60,827 bases of DNA from Paraburkholderia phosphatilytica (GTDB lineage Bacteria > Pseudomonadota > Gammaproteobacteria > Burkholderiales > Burkholderiaceae), in NCBI RefSeq assembly GCF_003443895.1, contig NZ_QQOA01000045.1, positions 1-60,827 of the forward strand, written 5' to 3'. The position numbers were made by a program, and so were the translations under genes. Shown here one piece after another: positions 34,215 to 42,009 of this stretch (position 1 is the stretch's first letter; each line of letters opens with the position of its first letter). Below the pieces are notes generated by a model that saw only the letters and a program-made list of their open reading frames with translations, was not told the origin of the DNA and made no database searches.

Positions 34215-35564
34215 TCAGATGGGCGTGTCTCGCAGCGCACCGTCGTCCATCGCGCGCGGCCGCTGACGAAGCTGAGGCACGCAGGCCATCGCGATCGCAC
34301 CCAGCAGGGTCACTGCGGCGAGCGCATAGAGCCCGCTTTCGAGGTGCCCGGTCCGGTCGCGCAACCAGCCGATCAGAAACGGGCTCGCGTAGCCGCCGAG
34401 GTTGCCGATCATCGCCATCAACGCGATCGCCGCGGCGGCGGCCTGCCCCGTCAGCAACACGCCGGGCAGCGCCCACAGCACGCAGAAGCCCGACAGACCG
34501 CCCGCCATGGCCACGCTGAGGCCGATCAGCGACAGGTACGGCTGTGAATGAAAGCAGGCGCTGAAGGCGAGCCCCGCGGCCGACAGCAACGTGCAGACGG
34601 TGCCGTGCCAGCGGCGCTCGCGGGTCCTGTCCGAATGGCGGCTGACCAACAGCATCACGACCGCGGCCACGGCAAACGGCACGGCCGCGAGCAGGCCCGT
34701 CACCGTCAGACTGCGGATGCCGAGATTCCTGACGATCTGCGGCATCCAGAACGACACGCCGTAGGTGCCGCACAACAGCGTGAAGTTCGTCACGATCAGA
34801 CACCAGATGCCCGGATTCGAAAACGCCGCGCGAAAGTCGTGGCGAGCGCCGTCGAGTTCGCTCGCCCTGCGCTCGGCTGCGAGTTGCGCGGCGACCCGTG
34901 CGTTGTCGTCGGAACTCAACCAGCGGGCGTGCCCAGGTCCGTTATCCAGATAGCAGTACGTCACGATGCCGAACACGATGGCGGGCGCTCCCTCCAGCAG
35001 AAACAGCCATTGCCAGCCCGCCAGTCCGCCGACGCCCGCGAAGGTCTGCATGATCCAGCCCGACAGCGGACTGCCGAACACGCCGGCAAGCGCGATGCCG
35101 AGATTGAAATACGCCATCGCCTGCGAGCGCGCACAGGCCGGAAACCAGTAGGTCAGATACAGCACGATGCCCGGATAGAAGCCGGCTTCCGACACGCCGA
35201 GCAGAAAGCGCAGCAGGTAGAACGACCGCGGCGAGTGCGCGAACATCATGCACGCCGACACGATGCCCCATACGACCATGATGCGGGCGATCCAGAACTT
35301 CGCGCCGATACGCTGCAACATCAGGTTGCTCGGAATCTCGCACAGGCAATAGCCGATGAAGAACACGCCCGCGCCGAAGCCGAACGCCGTATCGTTCAGG
35401 CCGATGTCGGTGGCCATCTGCAGCTTGGCGAAACCGACGTTGACGCGATCCAGGAACGAAATGATGTAGAGGAAAAACAGGAACGGCAGGATGCGGCGCG
35501 CGATCCGGTTGTAAAGCGTCCAGTCGCGCGCGGACTCGAAGGTCGGGCGGGAAAGCAGATTCAC
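34215..35564 (-). CDS. MFS transporter, anion:cation symporter (ACS) family
   Basis: 449 aa, starting at GTG (35564) with AGGAG 6 bases upstream; earlier in-frame codons are unsupported. The ACS motif is LDRVNVGFAKLQMATDIGLND near residue 40, with GYCLCEIPSNLMLQRIGAKFW after it. It is clearly related to the MFS protein at 30094 in layout and N-terminus. It follows the GMC oxidoreductase by 77 bp and probably closes the ALDH-GMC-MFS operon as the uptake protein for its acidic substrate. Confidence 0.9.
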   Translation of the reverse strand: MNLLSRPTFESARDWTLYNRIARRILPFLFFLYIISFLDRVNVGFAKLQMATDIGLNDTAFGFGAGVFFIGYCLCEIPSNLMLQRIGAKFWIARIMVVWGIVSACMMFAHSPRSFYLLRFLLGVSEAGFYPGIVLYLTYWFPACARSQAMAYFNLGIALAGVFGSPLSGWIMQTFAGVGGLAGWQWLFLLEGAPAIVFGIVTYCYLDNGPGHARWLSSDDNARVAAQLAAERRASELDGARHDFRAAFSNPGIWCLIVTNFTLLCGTYGVSFWMPQIVRNLGIRSLTVTGLLAAVPFAVAAVVMLLVSRHSDRTRERRWHGTVCTLLSAAGLAFSACFHSQPYLSLIGLSVAMAGGLSGFCVLWALPGVLLTGQAAAAAIALMAMIGNLGGYASPFLIGWLRDRTGHLESGLYALAAVTLLGAIAMACVPQLRQRPRAMDDGALRDTPI

Positions 35565-35641
35565 GTTGTCTCCTGTGCGATGTTGTAGCACCGGATGCGC
35601 GGCTCTGCGGCCGGGTCGCATCCAGCGTCGTGTGTTCAGTG

Positions 35642-37258
35642 TCAGGCGGCCTGGCGCTCGCCCGCCTGCTGCCTGCCGAGCATGAAATCGGCGCACCGTT
35701 CGCCGATCATGATGCTCGGCGCGTTGGTGTTGCCGCTGACGATCCGCGGCATGACCGAAGCGTCGGCCACCCGCAGTCCTTCGAACCCGCGCACACGCAG
35801 TTCGGGCGAAACGACCGCGAGCGGATCGACGCCCATCCTGCAGGTGCCGACCGGATGGAACACCGTCTTCGCGACCGTGCGCACGTAGTCCTCGTACACC
35901 TGCTGCGGGATCGCATCTTCGTCGCCATCCGGCAGCATCAGCATGCCGTCGAGATGGCGCGCGAGCGACCGCGCGCGCATGATGCGTCGCGCGAGCCGGA
36001 CGCCTGCGACCATCACGCGCAGGTCGTCCTCATGCGACAGGAAACCCGCATCGAGCGAAAAGCTCGCCTGCGGATCGGCGCTGCGCAGCCGCAGCGTGCC
36101 GCGCGACCTGGGACGCAGCGCGCACGGATTCAGCGAAATGCCGTGACCGCCCGGCGGCGCGCGATCGACGTCGCCGGTCAACGCCGGCACCACGTGGAAC
36201 TGCACATTGGGACGACCGCAACCGGTCGCGTCGACGAACGCGCCGCTCTCGATCACGTTGGACGTCAGCAGTCCCCGCCGCGCCGCGACATATTGCAGCC
36301 CGTGACCCAGCGCCTTCACGCCCCGATCGTGCCCGAGCAGGCTGACCGGCCGGCGGGTCCGCGCGTACACGGATGCCGCGAGATGGTCCTGGAAATTGCG
36401 CCCCACACCGGGCAAATCGTGCCGCACGCCGATGCCGACCTCGCGCAGATGCACGCCATCGCCGACGCCGGAGAGCATCAGGATCTTCGGCGTGGCAAGC
36501 GCGCCCGCCGACAGCACGACCTCTTCGCGGCAGCGATATTCGTGCAGACTCCCGTCGTCGGCGCGCACCGCCACGCCAATCGCACGGCGCCCGTCGAACA
36601 ACACGCGCTCGACCTGCATGCCGGTGCGCACGACCAGATTGCTTCGACCTCTTACCGGCCCCAGGTATGCGACCGCCGCGCTGCAGCGCCGGCCCGCATC
36701 GGTCGTAGTCTGGTAATAGCCGACACCTTCCTGGCGCGGTCCATTGAAGTCGTCGGTGAACGGCACGCCGCTTTCCATCGCGGCACGCACGAACGCCTGG
36801 CTCAACGGATGCCGGTACACGCCGTCGCTGACCTTGAGCGGACCTTGCGTACCGTGCAGCGGCGCTCCGAGACGACGATTGCCCTCCGCGCGCAGGAACA
36901 CCGGCAGCACGTCGTCCCAGCTCCATCCCGTGCAACCGGCCGCGGCCCAGTCGTCGTAGTCCTGCTGCTGGCCGCGAATGTAGATCATCGCGTTCACCGA
37001 GCTGCCGCCGCCGAGCGTGCGGCCCTGCGGAATGAAGACTTCGCGGCCGTTCACATGCGCCTGCGCATCGGTGCGATACATCCAGGTACGCCGCGTGCCG
37101 TGCACCCGGATGAAGGTCCCGGGAATATGGATGAACGGATGGTTGTCGGGCGGTCCGGCTTCGAGCAGCAGCACACTCCGGCCGGCCTGCACCAGTCTTG
37201 CCGCGACGGTGCAGCCAGCCGAACCGGCGCCCGCGACGATGTAGTCGAAGGTGTCCAT
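35642..37258 (-). CDS. GMC-family FAD oxidoreductase
   Basis: 538 aa from the ATG at 37258, 11 bp after the ALDH stop. The FAD-binding GAGSAG is at residues 10-15 with LLLEAGPPDNHP following; GGGSSVNAMIYIRG near 83-96 and the C-terminal block containing HPVGTCRMG and SGNTNAPSIMIGERCAD are the GMC signatures, with the catalytic His in the HPVGTC region. GMC enzymes (choline, alcohol, glucose dehydrogenases) oxidise alcohols to aldehydes. With the adjacent aldehyde dehydrogenase, an alcohol-to-acid conversion is likely. The substrate is unknown; a choline dehydrogenase-like annotation would be an over-call. Confidence 0.92.
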   Translation of the reverse strand: MDTFDYIVAGAGSAGCTVAARLVQAGRSVLLLEAGPPDNHPFIHIPGTFIRVHGTRRTWMYRTDAQAHVNGREVFIPQGRTLGGGSSVNAMIYIRGQQQDYDDWAAAGCTGWSWDDVLPVFLRAEGNRRLGAPLHGTQGPLKVSDGVYRHPLSQAFVRAAMESGVPFTDDFNGPRQEGVGYYQTTTDAGRRCSAAVAYLGPVRGRSNLVVRTGMQVERVLFDGRRAIGVAVRADDGSLHEYRCREEVVLSAGALATPKILMLSGVGDGVHLREVGIGVRHDLPGVGRNFQDHLAASVYARTRRPVSLLGHDRGVKALGHGLQYVAARRGLLTSNVIESGAFVDATGCGRPNVQFHVVPALTGDVDRAPPGGHGISLNPCALRPRSRGTLRLRSADPQASFSLDAGFLSHEDDLRVMVAGVRLARRIMRARSLARHLDGMLMLPDGDEDAIPQQVYEDYVRTVAKTVFHPVGTCRMGVDPLAVVSPELRVRGFEGLRVADASVMPRIVSGNTNAPSIMIGERCADFMLGRQQAGERQAA

Positions 37259-37269
37259 TCGCGCGTCCG

Positions 37270-38706
37270 TCAGAGGCCGATCTGGCTGACGAACTTCGGC
37301 TGAAGGTACGCGTCCAGTCCCTCGCTGCCGCCTTCGCTGCCGTAGCCGCTGTCCTTGACGCCGCCGAACGGCGTTTCCGGCGCGGCAAGACCGAAGTGAT
37401 TGATCGACACCATCCCGCACTCCAGATCGTCCGCGAGGCGCGTCGCCGTCGAGATGGAGCGCGTGAACGCAAATGCGGCGAGCCCATACGGCAGCGCGTT
37501 CGCACGCGCGAGCACTTCGTCGAGCGTGTCGAAGCGCAGCATCGTCGCGATCGGACCGAACGGTTCGTCGCGCATCACGCGCGCGTGATCCGGCACATCG
37601 GCGAGCACGGTCGGCGGGTAGAAGAAGCCGCCCTTGCCGTCGAGCCGGCCGCCGCCGGTGCGTACCGACGCGCCAGCCGACTGCGCGTCTTCGACGAACG
37701 ATGCCATTGCATCGACGCGGCGCGCGTGGGCAAGCGGACCCATCTGCGTGTCCGCGGCGGCGCCGCTGCCGGTCACGAGGCGCGCGGCGCGATTCGAGAA
37801 CGCGTCGACGAATGCGTCGTACACGCCCGACTGCACGAAGAATCGCGTCGGCGACGCGCAGACCTGTCCGGCATTGCGGTACTTCAGGCCGACCCCGAGC
37901 GCGACCGCCGCATCGACGTCGGCGTCGTCGCAGACGATGAACGGCGCGTGACCGCCGAGTTCGAGCGTGCAGCGCTTCAGATGCTGCGCGGCCAGCGCGC
38001 CGAGCGCGCGGCCCACCGGCACCGAGCCGGTAAACGACACCTTGCGGATCACGTCGGAACGGATCAGGAACGACGAGACCTCCGCCGGCACGCCGAACAG
38101 CAGATTCAGCACGCCGTCCGGCACGCCCGCGTCCCGGAACGCGCGGCATAACTCGATGCACGACGACGGCGTTTCCTCGGGCCCCTTCGCGATGATCGAA
38201 CAGCCCGCCGCCAGCGCGCCTGCGATCTTGCGCACCAGTTGTCCGACCGGGAAATTCCACGGGCTGAACGCCGCGACCGGGCCCACCGGCTCGCGCAGCA
38301 CCACCTGTCGCGCGCCGCGCTGCCTCGGCGGAATCAATCGTCCATATGCGCGCCGTCCTTCTTCCGCGTACCAGTCGACATGGTCTCCCGCGCTCGCCGC
38401 TTCGAGTCGCGCTTCGGCGAGCGGCTTGCCCTGCTCCCGCGTGATCAGCGCGGCGATCGTGTCAGTCCGTTCGCGCAGCAGATCGGCCGCGCGGCCGAGC
38501 ACTTTCGCGCGGTCGTACGCGGAGGTCTTGCGCCAGACCTCGAAACCGCGCCGCGCGGCCGCGAGCGCCAGTTCCATGTCGCGTTCGTCGGCGAGGCCGA
38601 GTTCGCCGAGCGCTTCGCCCGTCGCCGGATCGCGCACCGTCGCCCGCTGCGCATGCCGGCCGGCACGCCATTCGCCGTCAATCAACAAAGGGGTATTCAG
38701 AGTCAT
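37270..38706 (-). CDS. Aldehyde dehydrogenase, succinate-semialdehyde dehydrogenase (GabD)-like
   Basis: 478 aa, full-length NAD(P)-dependent ALDH. Signatures include FSPWNFPVGQLVRKIAGALAAGC with the catalytic Asn, LELGGHAPFIVCDDAD with the Glu, and RNAGQVCASPTRFFVQSGVY with the nucleophilic Cys. REQGKPLAEA and the YAEEGRR motif fit the GabD branch. It is first in the ALDH-GMC-MFS operon and divergent from the cupin-aldolase operon across 323 bp. It could also receive semialdehyde from HpaI or from polyamine breakdown in the neighbouring clusters. Confidence 0.9.
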   Translation of the reverse strand: MTLNTPLLIDGEWRAGRHAQRATVRDPATGEALGELGLADERDMELALAAARRGFEVWRKTSAYDRAKVLGRAADLLRERTDTIAALITREQGKPLAEARLEAASAGDHVDWYAEEGRRAYGRLIPPRQRGARQVVLREPVGPVAAFSPWNFPVGQLVRKIAGALAAGCSIIAKGPEETPSSCIELCRAFRDAGVPDGVLNLLFGVPAEVSSFLIRSDVIRKVSFTGSVPVGRALGALAAQHLKRCTLELGGHAPFIVCDDADVDAAVALGVGLKYRNAGQVCASPTRFFVQSGVYDAFVDAFSNRAARLVTGSGAAADTQMGPLAHARRVDAMASFVEDAQSAGASVRTGGGRLDGKGGFFYPPTVLADVPDHARVMRDEPFGPIATMLRFDTLDEVLARANALPYGLAAFAFTRSISTATRLADDLECGMVSINHFGLAAPETPFGGVKDSGYGSEGGSEGLDAYLQPKFVSQIGL

Positions 38707-38800
38707 CTCGCTTCCTGGCTGGATCCTGGCGGATCCGGGTTGGATCCTGGTTGGAGGGGCCGACGGGTCGGCCTCGTCATCGCATTGTGTTTTCTTTATC

Positions 38801-38826
38801 GAAACACGGTTCTTTTACGCGACACA
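38801..38826 (+). promoter_or_regulatory. Candidate IclR-type repeat, ALDH side
   Basis: GAAAC at 38801-38805, 15 bases beginning ACGGTTC, then GACACA at 38821-38826. Spacing equals that of the repeats at 31534 and 33023; the second half has one mismatch. It lies 95 bp upstream of the ALDH start. Confidence 0.45.
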
Positions 38827-38944
38827 TGCTAGACACTCGATCCGAGCCATGTCAAGCACTGGTTTCCAGGTATAAATCCCGACCCTTCGATTCGGCAGGA
38901 TCGCTTGACCGCGGCGCGCGGTCCGCCCTAACATTCTTTTCATT

Positions 38945-38969
38945 GAAACATTGTTCTTTTGAAGAAAAT
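38945..38969 (+). promoter_or_regulatory. Candidate IclR-type repeat, cupin side
   Basis: GAAAC at 38945-38949, then ATTGTTCTTTT, with a degenerate second half AAAAT at 38965-38969. The first 16 bases match the ALDH-side element at 14 positions. It lies 70-85 bp before the cupin start, close to the expected promoter. Confidence 0.45.
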
Positions 38970-39029
38970 AACACCGCATGGCGAAATGGCTTCCGCCATG
39001 CGGCCCGAACCTGCAGGAGAAAGCGTCAG

Positions 39030-39419
39030 ATGAACCTTCAGAACCTGCTTCACAACTGGAATGACCTGCCTCGCGAAGTCGTACGCAAAGGCGTGGAACG
39101 CGTCGGCTTCCGCGGCGACGACGTCATGTGCGTGATGAACTGGCTGACCCCCGGCATGACCGTGTTCCCCCACAGTCACACCTTCGAGCAGCTGGTGATC
39201 ATCGTGCAGGGCCGGGTGCGCTTCCATCTCGACGACGAGATCGTGGAAGGCGGTCCAGGCACGATGCTTCGGATTCCTCCTCATGTCGTGCACTATGCGG
39301 AACCGCTCGGCGACGAAGTCGTGCTGAACCTCGACGTGTTCGCGCCGCTGCGCGAGGACTACCGCCATCTGGTCGACTATCAGGCCGGCGAGTTCGCCGA
39401 AGCGGAGGCGTCGAAATGA
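39030..39419 (+). CDS. Single-domain cupin
   Basis: 129 aa from the ATG at 39030 with AGGAGA about 9 bases upstream. One beta-barrel domain with the cupin motifs: motif 1 at about residues 48-62 (HSHTFEQLVIIVQGRVRF) giving two His and a Glu, and motif 2 around 82-93 (IPPHVVHYAEPL) giving a further His. The metal site therefore looks complete. Small cupins act as isomerases, lyases or dioxygenases in sugar-acid and aromatic pathways; this one is not assignable. It is first in the five-gene operon and overlaps the next gene by 4 bp. Confidence 0.88.
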   Translation: MNLQNLLHNWNDLPREVVRKGVERVGFRGDDVMCVMNWLTPGMTVFPHSHTFEQLVIIVQGRVRFHLDDEIVEGGPGTMLRIPPHVVHYAEPLGDEVVLNLDVFAPLREDYRHLVDYQAGEFAEAEASK

Positions 39420-40198
39420 CGGCACGCACGTTCCGCCAGCGCCTGCTCGGCGGCGGCGCGCCGCTCGTGAGCTCGTTCATCAAGACCGGGCACTACCAGC
39501 CGGTCGAAGTGGCCGGCGTGGCCGGGCTGGACGCGGTCGTGATCGACGCGGAGCATGCCGCGTTCTCCGTGTCCGATCTCGATGCCTGTCTGATGGCGTG
39601 CCGCGCGGCCGGAGTCGCGGGTCTCGTGCGCGTGCCGGACACGCGGCCTGCGACACTCCTTCAGGTGCTCGACATGGGCGCGGAAGGCGTGCTGATGCCG
39701 CACGTGCGATCCGCGCGGGACGCGGCGGAGATCGTGGCCTGCACGCGCTATGCGACGGGTGTGCGCGGCTTCTCCAACTCCGCGCGCGCCGGCGCCTACG
39801 GTGGCGTGCCGATGCGCGAGCACATCGTCCGTCAGGACGAATCGGTCAGCGTGATCTGCCAGATCGAGGACGCGGACGCACTGGAGCAACTCGACGCGAT
39901 CGCGGCGGTGGACGGCGTCGACTGCCTGTTCGTCGGGCGCGCGGATCTCGCTGTCTCGCTGCGCGCGTTCGATCTCGACCATCCGTCGGTCGCCGCCGGC
40001 ACGCGCGCCGCCCTCGCGGCCGCCACGCGCGCGGGCAAGGCCGGCGGACTCTTTCTCGGCGACGGCCGCGACGTGCCCGCCTGGCTCGCCGCCGGCGCAT
40101 CGCTGTTCGTCATTGGTTCGGACCAGTCCATGCTGCGCGCGGGATGGCGGCAAACCGTGGACGGCGTCCGAACCGCACATTCAGAGGAAATACGATGA
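39416..40198 (+). CDS. HpcH/HpaI-family aldolase
   Basis: 260 aa; the ATG at 39416 overlaps the cupin stop. Class II pyruvate-type aldolase with LDAVVIDAEHAAFS, the GAEGVLMPHVRSARDA segment, VICQIEDADALEQLDAI with the metal-binding Glu, and GVDCLFVGRADLAVSL with the metal-binding Asp. It differs clearly from HpaI at 8495, so it serves another pathway. The reaction is expected to be reversible cleavage of a 4-hydroxy-2-oxoacid to pyruvate (or a 2-oxoacid) and an aldehyde. The aldehyde product could feed the divergent ALDH. Confidence 0.9.
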   Translation: MTARTFRQRLLGGGAPLVSSFIKTGHYQPVEVAGVAGLDAVVIDAEHAAFSVSDLDACLMACRAAGVAGLVRVPDTRPATLLQVLDMGAEGVLMPHVRSARDAAEIVACTRYATGVRGFSNSARAGAYGGVPMREHIVRQDESVSVICQIEDADALEQLDAIAAVDGVDCLFVGRADLAVSLRAFDLDHPSVAAGTRAALAAATRAGKAGGLFLGDGRDVPAWLAAGASLFVIGSDQSMLRAGWRQTVDGVRTAHSEEIR

Positions 40199-41127
40199 AC
40201 GACATCACACTCGAACGAACCACAACGCAGGAAGACGCCCAGGTCGACCGGCTCATGCAGGGTGCGATCGATCTGCATTGCCACAGCGGCCCGTCGGTAA
40301 TGGCCCGCTATCTCGATCACGTCGAGGCGATCCGGGAGGCGTCCGCGTCGGGACTCAAGGCGGTGCTGCTGAAGGATCACTATTACTCGTGCACCCCCGT
40401 CTCGTATCTGCTCAACAAGCACTTCGCCGATCTCGGCGTGCATGTGATGTCGGGCGTTCCGCTGAATAACGCAGTCGGCGGCCTGAACGTTCACGCGGTC
40501 GAACACGGCCTCAAACTGGGTGCGAATCTCGTCTGGATGCCGACGTTCTCGTCGAAGAACCACATCGCGCATCATCACCAGGACAAGCAGTTCGACCAGA
40601 AATTCCCGCAGACCACCCAGCGCATGTTGCAGCCGATTCCGCTCACCGTGCTGAACGACGACGGCAAGCTGAAGGACGAGGTACTCGCGATCCTCGATCT
40701 GATCGCGGAAGCCGACGTCGTGCTGTCCGGTGGACATCTGAACATCGCGGAAATCTGGCCGCTCTTCGAGGAAGCGCGCAAGCGCGGCGTCAAGCGCCTG
40801 CTCGTCAACCATCCGACCTACGTCGTGGACGCGTCGCTCGACGACATGCGTCAACTGGCGAAGGAAGGCGTCTACATGGAGCACTCGATGTGCATGTGGG
40901 TACCGGGCTCCAAGTTCAAGTTCTACGATCCCGAATTCCTGGGCCAGGTGATCGAGGCGGGCACGGTCGATCTGACCATCCTCGGTTCCGACCTCGGCCA
41001 GAAAGGCAATCCGACCATCGGCGACGGTTTTCGCAGCGTGATCCGCACCGCGCTCGATATCGGTTACAGCGAGACGGACATACGTAAAATGACGTCCGGA
41101 AACGCTGCCCGGCTGATGAGAATCTGA
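40195..41127 (+). CDS. DUF6282-type metal-dependent hydrolase (amidohydrolase/PHP-like)
   Basis: 310 aa; the ATG at 40195 overlaps the aldolase stop by 4 bp. The N-terminus IDLHCHSGPSVMAR carries an HxH metal motif; further likely ligands are in LLKDHYYS, LSGGHLN, VNHPTY and GSDLGQKGNP near the C-terminus, giving a TIM-barrel metal hydrolase pattern. I recognise the family only as DUF6282-like, with no proven reaction. The operon suggests hydrolysis or decarboxylation of an intermediate made or used by the aldolase. The C-terminal DIRKMTSGNAARLM motif is shared with many amidohydrolases. Confidence 0.8.
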   Translation: MNDITLERTTTQEDAQVDRLMQGAIDLHCHSGPSVMARYLDHVEAIREASASGLKAVLLKDHYYSCTPVSYLLNKHFADLGVHVMSGVPLNNAVGGLNVHAVEHGLKLGANLVWMPTFSSKNHIAHHHQDKQFDQKFPQTTQRMLQPIPLTVLNDDGKLKDEVLAILDLIAEADVVLSGGHLNIAEIWPLFEEARKRGVKRLLVNHPTYVVDASLDDMRQLAKEGVYMEHSMCMWVPGSKFKFYDPEFLGQVIEAGTVDLTILGSDLGQKGNPTIGDGFRSVIRTALDIGYSETDIRKMTSGNAARLMRI

Positions 41128-41159
41128 ACCGCGCCGGGCCTAAACGGGAGAGACAGGCA

Positions 41160-41996
41160 ATGGCAACGCAAAAGGCGCGCGTTCAGGAGGCGGTGGAAGG
41201 TCCAGCCGTGCTGGAATCGGTCGGCATCGTATTCAGGCTGCTGGACGAAATGTCGTCGGCCCGACGCCCGATGGGTGTCACCGAGCTTGCGCAGATCGTC
41301 GAGGAACCGAAGCCGCGTGTCTATCGTCACCTCGCATCGTTGCGCCAGCTGGGTGTCGTCGAACAGGACCCCGTGAGCGAGAAGTACCGGCTCGGCGCCC
41401 GGCTCGTGATCTATGGTGCCGCCGCGAGCGAGCAGTTCGATCTACGTACGCTCGCCGATCCCTATCTCACGCAGATTCGCGACGCGACGGGGCAGACGGC
41501 GCTGCTGTCGGTGGCGACCAACGACACGGCGCTCGTGGTCGCCACGGTCGAGTCCAAGGCAAACGTCTGCATCTCCGTGAAACCCGGGAACCGCGTCCAG
41601 CCCTATTGCTCCGCGCAGGGGCGCATCGTCCTCGCTTTCTCGGACGAGGCCAGCCAGCAGCGCGTGATGCGCCGCAAGATGCCGCCGCTCACGCCGCTCA
41701 CGATGACTGATCCGGACAAGCTCGCGGAGCGGCTCGACCTGATACGCGCGCGCCTCTACGACGATGCGGATGGCGAAGTGACCGTCGGCATCAACGCGCT
41801 GTGCTGTCCGATCTTCGGCATGAACAACGTGGTGCTCGGGACGATCGGTATCGTTGGCTCCAGTGGCGAAGTGGTGTCGCCGCCCGACCCGGGCATTCTC
41901 AAGCACATCCAGAGCGCCGCCGCAGCGTTGAGTGCCCGCCTGAATGGCGACGCGTACGAGCACACGCTGGCGGCGCACAGAAAAAAACAGAAATAG
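41160..41996 (+). CDS. IclR-family transcriptional regulator
   Basis: 278 aa. Winged helix at about residues 18-80 (VGIVFRLLDEMSSARRPMGVTELAQIVEEPKPRVYRHLASLRQLGVV), then the effector domain (FDLRTLADPYLTQIRDATGQTALLS, CSAQGRIVLAFSD, INALCCPIFGMNNVVLGTIGIVG). It is embedded in the operon, 32 bp after the DUF6282 gene and 13 bp before the DHODH-like gene, so it is co-expressed with its presumed targets. It may bind the GAAAC elements in the divergent promoter region, but the IclR at 33295 is an alternative. Confidence 0.9.
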   Translation: MATQKARVQEAVEGPAVLESVGIVFRLLDEMSSARRPMGVTELAQIVEEPKPRVYRHLASLRQLGVVEQDPVSEKYRLGARLVIYGAAASEQFDLRTLADPYLTQIRDATGQTALLSVATNDTALVVATVESKANVCISVKPGNRVQPYCSAQGRIVLAFSDEASQQRVMRRKMPPLTPLTMTDPDKLAERLDLIRARLYDDADGEVTVGINALCCPIFGMNNVVLGTIGIVGSSGEVVSPPDPGILKHIQSAAAALSARLNGDAYEHTLAAHRKKQK

Positions 41997-42009
41997 GGCT
42001 GATCGCCTC

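Larger units (their letters stand above)
38707..39029. promoter_or_regulatory. Divergent promoter region between the ALDH and cupin operons
   Basis: 323 bp without a gene. It is more AT-rich than its flanks toward the cupin side. Next to the ALDH start, three GGATCC-containing units lie at 38719-38752. Two 16-bp elements identical at 14 of 16 positions (GAAACA..GTTCTTTT) lie at 38801-38816 and 38945-38960, one nearer each gene. Confidence 0.6.

Noticed and set aside
35642..38260. 872-codon frame that seems to join the GMC oxidoreductase to an upstream domain
   Set aside because: The part before residue 335 is an out-of-frame reading of the ALDH gene; the real protein starts at 37258 with the FAD motif.
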